A stretch of DNA of 6,569 bases from JBOFDK01 sp051646925 (lineage in GTDB: Bacteria; Bacillota; Clostridia; Lachnospirales; Cellulosilyticaceae), in the NCBI GenBank assembly GCA_051646925.1, contig JBOFDK010000064.1:1-6569 (forward strand), read 5' to 3'. Positions 1-5,882 of the stretch are shown here, one piece after another. Position numbers and translations under genes: made by a program. Numbering within the stretch: the stretch's first letter is position 1; every line of letters starts with the position of its first letter. The notes under the pieces are model-generated. The model saw only the letters and a list, made by a program, of their open reading frames with translations, did not search any database and was not told the origin of the DNA.

Positions 1-174
1 AATAGAGAAGAACTAATAGATGCTATTGGTGATTCTGTTGTTACACTTATTATACTTGCAGCACAGAATGATTTAGATATAGAAGAATGTTTAGCAACAG
101 CCTACATTGAAATAAAAGACCGAACAGGGGTTACAAAAGGTGGTGTTTTTATTAAAGACAACATAGGTTTATGA
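1..174 (+). CDS. MazG-like nucleoside triphosphate pyrophosphohydrolase, C-terminal part
   Basis: Only the last 57 codons are in the window; the gene starts upstream. Frame 1 opens with NREELIDAIGD, which fits the second half of the MazG metal-binding signature (ExxD followed by a further Asp). It continues with DLDIEECLATAYIEIKDRTG and GGVFIKD, the typical tail of small phage MazG-like proteins. Enzymes of this family are all-helical, Mg-dependent, and hydrolyse (d)NTPs to the monophosphate and pyrophosphate; some phage members are proposed to act on (p)ppGpp. The first ExxE half of the active site lies outside the window, so activity cannot be judged. The TGA stop overlaps the next gene's ATG (ATGA at 171-174), suggesting coupled translation. 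The family call rests on recognition of this tail alone, but the match is quite characteristic. Confidence 0.8.
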   Translation, partial: NREELIDAIGDSVVTLIILAAQNDLDIEECLATAYIEIKDRTGVTKGGVFIKDNIGL

Positions 175-836
175 CAATGAGGTCAGTAGGACAACATATA
201 ATTATTACTATTGAGCGACTATACGAAAAATCGGTTAAGCATGGGTCTTTAGAGTTATCTATTGACCCAATGTTTAATCCGACAAATAATCTTGTTTATA
301 AAGGTATAGTAAGTGGCATTTCAGATGCAGAACCATTTGATGAATATGGCAACAAAATAAATAGTGTTATCCAAAATGGTGATTTAGCTTATTTTAGATA
401 CACATCAACAGACGACCCACGAAACAGAATAGGTAAAGAAATATCTGATTTTAAAGAAATGACACAAATACGTGTTTTTTATAAAGATGTATTTTGTGTA
501 GTTAGGAATGGTGGTATAATACCTGTTGGAGGTTGGATTCTTGGAGAGCCTTTTATTGATGGTGAAGGAGAATTAATCGAATTAGAATTAGAATCTGGTA
601 AGAAAGGTAAAGTAAGGGTAGAATATTACGAGAATAGTTCTATTATAAAAAACACTAATAATACTTTATCAAAACATAAAGCCATTATTAAACATATTGG
701 TGTTTTTAAAGACCAAGAAACAGAGTTAAAAGTTAATGACGTTGTATTTTCAAAGCACGTTATCGCATTTGTAAACAATATTGAAGGGGTTGATTATTAT
801 TGCTTTCAAGAAGATATAATTGATGCAATATTATGA
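171..836 (+). CDS. GroES-like co-chaperonin with two GroES-type halves
   Basis: A 221-residue protein, about twice the length of GroES (about 97 residues). Residues 186-221 closely follow the GroES C-terminal pattern: LKVNDVVFSKH, then VDYYCFQEDIIDAIL, compare the family's VKVGDkVlFsKY and eyLilreeDIlAvl. Residues 9-20 (HIIITIERLYEK), 42-51 (VYKGIVSGIS) and 66-76 (VIQNGDLAYFR) repeat the GroES strand order, and 114-128 (IIPVGGWILGEPF) looks like the start of the second copy. Residues 22-38 or 129-168 could contain the mobile loop that binds GroEL, but I cannot place it. Known phage precedents are T4 gp31 and RB49 CocO, which replace GroES for capsid folding; a similar role here is inference. 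The start is ATG 171, overlapping the upstream stop; ATG 177, two codons later, is equally possible. Alternative: an unrelated beta-barrel structural protein. Acts in the host cytoplasm if the call is right. Confidence 0.68.
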   Translation: MTMRSVGQHIIITIERLYEKSVKHGSLELSIDPMFNPTNNLVYKGIVSGISDAEPFDEYGNKINSVIQNGDLAYFRYTSTDDPRNRIGKEISDFKEMTQIRVFYKDVFCVVRNGGIIPVGGWILGEPFIDGEGELIELELESGKKGKVRVEYYENSSIIKNTNNTLSKHKAIIKHIGVFKDQETELKVNDVVFSKHVIAFVNNIEGVDYYCFQEDIIDAIL

Positions 837-1405
837 AAAATAAAGTAAAGTTTACAGAAGGGTTACTAATTGATATTGCAGAAGATGTTTTAAAACTTGA
901 AATTGTTAAGTCTATTTTTTCAAGATTAAAAACAAGCAATGAAGACCCTATAAAAAAAGATGATGTACCAACAATTAAGTACATTTCTCTTATGTACGAT
1001 AAAAATTCCCCAATAAAAAAGGAAACAATAGATAACCGCAAAATAATAGCAGCAGAAAATGCTCAATTTAAAAACAAATCAGATGAAAAAGATGCACAAA
1101 CACTAAATACAAATAGAGTTGTTGCAATGGTGCATTTGTTTTTAAAGCACCAAAATGATTTTAGATGGTCTACATATATAACCGCAACCGAATCTTTTTG
1201 GCAAAATCAACAAGTAATACTTAAAGGAGCATCAGACCCAAAGGAGCAAGAAACTATTAACAAACTTGCCAAAGCAAATGACGAAACGATTGATAGAATA
1301 GAAAAATACCAAGACCAAATTTTTGGTGACAATAAAGAAAGAATGGCAGAAATAATTAATTTTTCTGTTGAAGACTATGTAAAAGCCCTAGAAAGTGTAC
1401 AATAA
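833..1405 (+). CDS. phage protein of unknown function, candidate small terminase subunit
   Basis: A 190-residue protein with no domain I can name with certainty. It looks mostly helical, is rich in Lys, Glu, Asp and Asn, and has no signal peptide or membrane segment. Residues 48-60 (IKYISLMYDKNSP) followed by RK at 69-70 resemble a motif I associate with uncharacterised proteins near the packaging genes of Bacteroidota phages. Residues 93-122 contain an aromatic-rich stretch (HLFLKHQNDFRWSTYI), and 133-172 is a charged helix that may be coiled-coil. The ATG overlaps the previous stop as ATGA (833-836), and its own stop lies 8 bases inside the terminase gene, so the three genes are probably translated together. 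Position and size suit a small terminase subunit, but I see no clear helix-turn-helix; a connector or assembly factor is equally open. The gene itself is secure, its function is not. Confidence 0.85.
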   Translation: MKNKVKFTEGLLIDIAEDVLKLEIVKSIFSRLKTSNEDPIKKDDVPTIKYISLMYDKNSPIKKETIDNRKIIAAENAQFKNKSDEKDAQTLNTNRVVAMVHLFLKHQNDFRWSTYITATESFWQNQQVILKGASDPKEQETINKLAKANDETIDRIEKYQDQIFGDNKERMAEIINFSVEDYVKALESVQ

Positions 1406-3425
1406 ATCAAATGGAAATAATTTCGAAATAGTTCAAGGTTTAAATTGTAATATTCCGAATGCAGGAACTGTTTTTAATAAATTCACGCAACAATATGAAG
1501 ACCGAGAAATACACAAAAGGTCTAAAATACCAAAAGAGAATTTTTGGCAACTACCATACAAGCCCAAAGATTTAAAAAAGAAGCTACTTGTTGAAAAAAA
1601 CAAAAGAATAGAAAATCCAACATATTTTGATAGGGATTTACAAGAGTATCGAGACACAGAATGGGACAGGCGAGTAAATGGGTTTTGGTTTTATAATTAT
1701 AATGAAGAAACTCAACAATTAGACCCTACTTACATAACAGGTCAGCATTACTTTTTTCTTGCACATTGGCAAATCAAAGGTGTATATCTTGATTACAAAG
1801 ATACAGATAGAAAATGGCACTACTTCTGGCAATACTGCGAAGAAGACCCATGTTGTTATGGTATGATTGAAATTACACAACGTAGAGAAGGTAAATCATC
1901 TAGGGCTGGAAATATGTTAGGGTGGTACTCTACCATGAACTCTGAAAAAAATTGTGGGATACAAAGCAAGACAGACCCAGATGCACAAAGACTTTTTTCA
2001 GAGCAATTAATTTCGCCTTTTAAAAAATTAGAATCTTTTTGGATTCCAGAAATGGATAGGTCTAAGGGTTCTACCCCTAAAACTATATTGTCTTTTAATC
2101 AATCTGCTACAACTAAAGGTGGATATTTAGAGATTATTGATTGCCTATTTACACAAGTTGACTTTAGAGCATCAACAGAAAGTGCATACGATGGTGACAT
2201 TTTACACAGATATGTTGCGGATGAGTGTGGCAAGGCAAAAAATATTTCTATTTATAATAGGCACACGGTAGTTAAACCGTGTATGGCAGTTGGTAAAAAA
2301 ATAATTGGAAAAATGTTGTACACCACAACAGTAGAAGATATTGGTGATGCTGATATTTATGAACAAGGCAATTTTCAGAAGTTATGGGACGAAAGCAATG
2401 TAAATAAAAGAAATGAATTAGGACAAACAATATCTGGTCTTTACAGATACTTTTTACCAGCAAATATAGCCATAGAATATGATGTATATGGTAAGCCAAA
2501 ATTAGAAGCTAATATGGATTATCTCTTAAAGATGCGAGAAAGCCAAACATCCCCTGCTGCAAAAGCATCTTACTGCCGTAAATTTCCCATTACAATAGAT
2601 GAAGCATTTTGGACACCAGGGGATGAATGTATTTACAACGTAATAGAAATTGAAAAAAGAAAATACGAGATTAAATACATTGATAAATCTGATTTATATG
2701 TACAAGGTAATTTAGTTTGGCTTAATAATAAAAGGGGTTCTGGGGTAAGATTTGTAGAAAGTGATAAAGGTAGGCTAAAGTTTCATAAAAAATTCAATGT
2801 ACACGCAGAAACGCTATTACAAAACACATTAGTTGATTATGATGGGAAATTTAAACCCAAAATGAAACATCTTAGGTGTATTGGCATTGACCCTTTTGAC
2901 CACGGTGTAATTGAAATAGGAGGTAGAGGTTCAAGGGCAGCAGCATATTTGTATTTTAAATACAACCCAATGGACGAACTTTCTGAAACTTTTATATGTG
3001 AATACTTACGGAGACCCAATGACTTAGAAGAGTTTCACGAGGATATGTGCAAATTAGCATTTTTAACTGGAGCAGATGTTATTATTGAAAATAATAAACA
3101 GTTACTAATCAATCACTTCAAAGAAACTGGATTTGAAAAGTTTTTATACCACCATAATACAACGCCAGGTATAGCAGCAAACGAAAAAACACATGAACTT
3201 TTAGCAAAAACTACTGAAATATACATAGAACATAATATAAATAATGTTAACTTTGAAAATATATTACAAGATTGGTCTAAATTTAATTTAAAGAAGACAA
3301 CGAAATTTGATGCAGCAATGGGGGCAGGATATGCTTTGATTGGTGGTTATCAAGAAAGAATGGTTGCAATAAATGAACTAGAAAAACCAAAACCAGTGAT
3401 ATACGAATCAAAACATTTTACGTAA
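1395..3425 (+). CDS. terL: terminase large subunit (packaging ATPase and nuclease)
   Basis: A 676-residue protein with the two-domain layout of phage large terminases. In the N-terminal ATPase, the Walker A-like motif is QRREGKS (162-168), Walker B is YVADE (273-277, with D276 and catalytic E277), and the coupling motif is probably MLYTTTVED (307-315). In the C-terminal RNase H-fold nuclease, the likely metal ligands are D499 (CIGIDP), E565 (DVIIENN) and D639 (KFDAAMGAG). GQHYFFLAHWQIKG (117-129) is a conserved-looking stretch before Walker A. It docks on the portal, translocates DNA into the prohead and cuts the concatemer. The start is GTG 1395: an in-frame TAG lies at 1389-1391, and the first in-frame ATG encodes residue 157, just before Walker A, which would destroy the ATPase domain. 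The gene overlaps the previous one by 11 bases. All key residues are present, so it looks functional. Confidence 0.95.
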   Translation: MYNKSNGNNFEIVQGLNCNIPNAGTVFNKFTQQYEDREIHKRSKIPKENFWQLPYKPKDLKKKLLVEKNKRIENPTYFDRDLQEYRDTEWDRRVNGFWFYNYNEETQQLDPTYITGQHYFFLAHWQIKGVYLDYKDTDRKWHYFWQYCEEDPCCYGMIEITQRREGKSSRAGNMLGWYSTMNSEKNCGIQSKTDPDAQRLFSEQLISPFKKLESFWIPEMDRSKGSTPKTILSFNQSATTKGGYLEIIDCLFTQVDFRASTESAYDGDILHRYVADECGKAKNISIYNRHTVVKPCMAVGKKIIGKMLYTTTVEDIGDADIYEQGNFQKLWDESNVNKRNELGQTISGLYRYFLPANIAIEYDVYGKPKLEANMDYLLKMRESQTSPAAKASYCRKFPITIDEAFWTPGDECIYNVIEIEKRKYEIKYIDKSDLYVQGNLVWLNNKRGSGVRFVESDKGRLKFHKKFNVHAETLLQNTLVDYDGKFKPKMKHLRCIGIDPFDHGVIEIGGRGSRAAAYLYFKYNPMDELSETFICEYLRRPNDLEEFHEDMCKLAFLTGADVIIENNKQLLINHFKETGFEKFLYHHNTTPGIAANEKTHELLAKTTEIYIEHNINNVNFENILQDWSKFNLKKTTKFDAAMGAGYALIGGYQERMVAINELEKPKPVIYESKHFT

Positions 3426-3434
3426 CAAACATAA
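3425..3434 (+). promoter_or_regulatory. 10-base leader before the portal gene, shared with the scaffold-like gene
   Basis: ACAAACATAA ends 3 bases before the portal ATG and recurs exactly at 5867-5876, 6 bases before the start of the next gene. It begins in the last base of the terminase stop codon. No purine-rich Shine-Dalgarno site is present at this start, as is usual in Bacteroidota, so an A-rich leader could help ribosome loading. Function is inference; in AT-rich DNA a chance match is possible. Confidence 0.3.
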
Positions 3435-3437
3435 AAA

Positions 3438-5810
3438 ATGAACGAGCTAATACCTTTTCCATCTCATACAGAAGAAAAAACGCAAGATTGGATTAAGAAA
3501 TACACAAAAGCTTGTTGGAGTGACTTTAATAGTATCCAAACAGAATCTTTTTATAAAGGTCGAGTTAGATATAACAATATTCAATCTTACATGATTGGAA
3601 GACAAGATATTGTGCAATATCTTAAAACACTAGACATTGACATGGCAAATGTTGATGAATCTGCATTAAAAATACCAAAAAAGGTACTATCTATTCTATC
3701 GAAATACGCACGTATGATGGTAGCAACGTTATCAAAAAACGACTATAATGTTAACATACAAGCAATAGACCCACTTTCTATTGAAGAAGATGTAAACTAC
3801 TATGCTCAAAATAAAGCTAGGATGTTACTCCGTGATGAATTTATTCAAGTAGGGCTAGACCCTTCTGAAATGATTCCTGATACAGACGAAAAGTTTGAAA
3901 GTGAAGAAGAACTAGAATTGCACATGGAATATAGGTATAAGAACAAAATATCTATTGATGCAAATAAAGCCATACGTGTAGTTCTTAATAATTGCAAATA
4001 TGATTCAATAAAAGAATTTAACATCAAGCAATTAGTTTACTTTGGCTTTTGCGGACTAAAGGATTATTTTGACCAGAATGGAGACATAAAAGTTCGTTCA
4101 GTAGATGTAAATAACTTTATTGTGTCTAGGGCAACATACGAAGATTTTAAAGATGCTTTGTATATGGGTGAGGTTTTAGACTTATCTATTGCTGATTTAC
4201 GTGAAATGGATATTAAACAAGAAATTACAAAATCAGACTATGACTTAATTGCAAAAAGAATAAGTAACTCCATACCTAATAGTTATAATACTACTGAAAA
4301 TAGAAATGTGCAAGGATACGAAGGTCAAAGGGTGCAACTACTTGACATTGAGTTTTACTCTACAAATGAATGTTATATTGAAGAAGGTTTAGATAAAAAT
4401 GAAAATAGGGTAATAAGTAGAAAGTCTAAAATTATAAAAAAATCAAAAGACAATACTTATTACAAAAAAGAATACAAAGTAGTTTACGAAGCTAAGTGGG
4501 TTGTGGGTACAGATATTTTCTTTGGGTGTAAACTACAAACAAACATGAAACGTCCAAAATCTAATATATCTGACGTTTCATTTAGCTATAATGTTGTTGC
4601 TCCGATGTTATCTAATATGAATACAATATCTATTGGAGAAAATATGATTACGGTTCAAGATATGATTCAACTTGCGTGGATGAAATATCAAGACGTGCTT
4701 ATTTCTGCAAAGAAAAAAGGTATATTAATGGAAATTGGGGCAATGGAAAATATACCTCTAGGGAAGGCTGGTATTGCATTTACCCCTGTTGATGGTTTTG
4801 AATTTTACAAAAAAACAGGTAGCTTGTTTTACCGTGCAAAAGATGATGAAGGTAAAAACACTAATTACAAGCCTATCACAGAATTAGAGAATGGATTAGG
4901 TGACGAAGCACAAAGATATTTTGCAGAAATACAAAATAACATATCTCTTTTGCAGCAAATGACTGGTTACAATGAACTAACAGATGGTTCTACTCCAGAT
5001 TCAAGAACATTAAATGGTGTTGCAAAAATGGCATCAGAATCAACTAATAACAGTATTTATTTTATGAAAAAAGGAGAACGTATGTGCTTTGAGCAACTTA
5101 TGTATTCTTTAGTAATCCGAATACAAGATGCTGCAAAAAGTGGAAATTTAAGTGGATATATTAATTCAATAGGTAAAAAAACAATTGAGTTTTTTAGTTT
5201 ATCTCCAGATGTTTCAATGCGTGAATTAGGCATTATTATTACTGATCAACCAGATGCTTATGCAAAAGAAACATTAAAAGAAAGAATAAATTTAGCCATA
5301 CAAAGTGGTCAAATAACTATTGCTGATGCCTTTATGGTTGAGCAAATTATTGATATTAACCATGCGGAAGCTATGCTTAGTATAAAAATAAGAAAAAATA
5401 AAGAAGCAGAGCAAAAAATAAATTTGCAAAATATAGAAGCAAATTCAAGAACACAACAAGAATCTGCCCAACAAGCATTTGCATTAAAACAGCAAGAACT
5501 TGAAATGGAAAAAAATGTTAAATTAGAATTATTAGTTGCCGAAACAGATAGCCAATTACAACAGATTAATGCGAAGTACAATTTTGAGCTGCAACTAAAA
5601 GAAATGGAAGTAACTGGTAGAGTTGAGCAAAATAATATTCAAGCTAAAGCAAAAGAGTATGTGGCGGATAGAGGTGCAAAATCATCAGAAGCAAAACATG
5701 TAACTAAGCTACAAAATGACAATTTACAGCAAGTAGAAAGCCAAATTCACGAAGAAAAAATTATTGAAAAAGAAAAAGAAATTGTTGAAAAAGAAGAATT
5801 AGTAGAATAA
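3438..5810 (+). CDS. portal protein
   Basis: A 790-residue protein directly after the terminase, the classical portal position and size. Residues 80-110 (IPKKVLSILSKYARMMVATLSKNDYNVNIQ) and 298-312 (RVQLLDIEFYSTNEC) look like the portal clip and wing region. Residues 374-425 (KSNISDVSFSYNVVAPML, then GENMITVQDMIQLAWMKYQ) and 488-540 (GDEAQRYFAEIQNNISLLQQMTGYNE, then DGSTPDSRTLNGVAKMA) are typical of large portals in Bacteroidota phages. Portals form a dodecamer at one capsid vertex, start head assembly and give the DNA channel on which the terminase docks. From about residue 648 to 790 the protein becomes a Lys/Glu/Gln/Ala-rich, probably coiled-coil extension ending in two heptads. ATG 3438 is the first start after the terminase stop. 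No lesion is visible. The call is from pattern and position, not a search. Confidence 0.92.
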   Translation: MNELIPFPSHTEEKTQDWIKKYTKACWSDFNSIQTESFYKGRVRYNNIQSYMIGRQDIVQYLKTLDIDMANVDESALKIPKKVLSILSKYARMMVATLSKNDYNVNIQAIDPLSIEEDVNYYAQNKARMLLRDEFIQVGLDPSEMIPDTDEKFESEEELELHMEYRYKNKISIDANKAIRVVLNNCKYDSIKEFNIKQLVYFGFCGLKDYFDQNGDIKVRSVDVNNFIVSRATYEDFKDALYMGEVLDLSIADLREMDIKQEITKSDYDLIAKRISNSIPNSYNTTENRNVQGYEGQRVQLLDIEFYSTNECYIEEGLDKNENRVISRKSKIIKKSKDNTYYKKEYKVVYEAKWVVGTDIFFGCKLQTNMKRPKSNISDVSFSYNVVAPMLSNMNTISIGENMITVQDMIQLAWMKYQDVLISAKKKGILMEIGAMENIPLGKAGIAFTPVDGFEFYKKTGSLFYRAKDDEGKNTNYKPITELENGLGDEAQRYFAEIQNNISLLQQMTGYNELTDGSTPDSRTLNGVAKMASESTNNSIYFMKKGERMCFEQLMYSLVIRIQDAAKSGNLSGYINSIGKKTIEFFSLSPDVSMRELGIIITDQPDAYAKETLKERINLAIQSGQITIADAFMVEQIIDINHAEAMLSIKIRKNKEAEQKINLQNIEANSRTQQESAQQAFALKQQELEMEKNVKLELLVAETDSQLQQINAKYNFELQLKEMEVTGRVEQNNIQAKAKEYVADRGAKSSEAKHVTKLQNDNLQQVESQIHEEKIIEKEKEIVEKEELVE
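5760..5801 (+). repeat. two-copy 21-base repeat encoding tandem heptads at the portal C-terminus
   Basis: Copies at 5760-5780 and 5781-5801 encode IIEKEKE and IVEKEEL (portal residues 775-788), then VE and the stop. The unit is exactly seven codons, so the copies add one heptad of a charged helix with Ile/Val at the first two positions. The bases differ at a few sites, so the duplication is not fresh. It may be slippage or selection for coiled-coil periodicity. Confidence 0.6.
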
Positions 5811-5814
5811 AACA

Positions 5815-5854
5815 GAATAATATTTGGTTAAGTAAATAAATTATTCAATTTTTG
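5815..5854 (+). terminator. possible weak hairpin with T-run between portal and scaffold-like gene
   Basis: GAATAATATTT (5815-5825) pairs with AAAT (5834-5837) plus ATTATTC (5840-5846), leaving a two-base AA bulge and an 8-base loop; AATTTTTG follows. The layout is that of an intrinsic terminator or attenuator only 5 bases after the portal stop. The stem is nearly all A-T with a single G-C pair, so it would be weak and could be chance in AT-rich DNA. A partial terminator could lower or tune transcription into the downstream gene. Confidence 0.3.
5823..5854 (+). promoter_or_regulatory. weak match to a Bacteroidota-type promoter
   Basis: TTTG (5823-5826) is followed, 20 bases later, by AATTTTTG (5847-5854), one base away from the Bacteroidota -7 consensus TAnnTTTG with its usual 19-21 base spacing from a -33 TTTG. 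Transcription would start about 10-20 bases before the ATG at 5883. It overlaps the hairpin, so the two readings compete. A host-type promoter here could let the scaffold-like gene be made in higher amounts than portal and terminase. Such matches arise easily in AT-rich DNA. Confidence 0.22.
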
Positions 5855-5866
5855 TGAAAATATCAG

Positions 5867-5876
5867 ACAAACATAA
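5867..5876 (+). promoter_or_regulatory. 10-base leader before the scaffold-like gene, shared with the portal gene
   Basis: An exact second copy of ACAAACATAA, 6 bases before ATG 5883; the first copy is at 3425-3434. It is followed by TAATATATG, giving an A/T-only stretch up to the start codon and no Shine-Dalgarno site. It is a candidate translation-enhancing leader; the role is inference. Confidence 0.3.
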
Positions 5877-5882
5877 TAATAT

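Noticed and set aside
760..1041. 93-codon minus-strand frame with hydrophobic stretches that look like a membrane protein
   Set aside because: It lies across two well-supported + strand genes; hydrophobicity comes from complementing Lys and Glu codons.
1380..1405. Possible programmed frameshift joining the 190-residue protein to the terminase
   Set aside because: No slippery heptamer is evident, and a GTG start with an 11-base overlap explains the arrangement. In the terminase frame, TAG at 1389 and TAA at 1380 close the frame upstream.
5309..5581. 90-codon minus-strand frame rich in Cys and Ser
   Set aside because: Antisense to the portal coiled-coil tail. The Ser/Cys/Phe bias mirrors Glu, Lys, Gln and Ala codons on the other strand.
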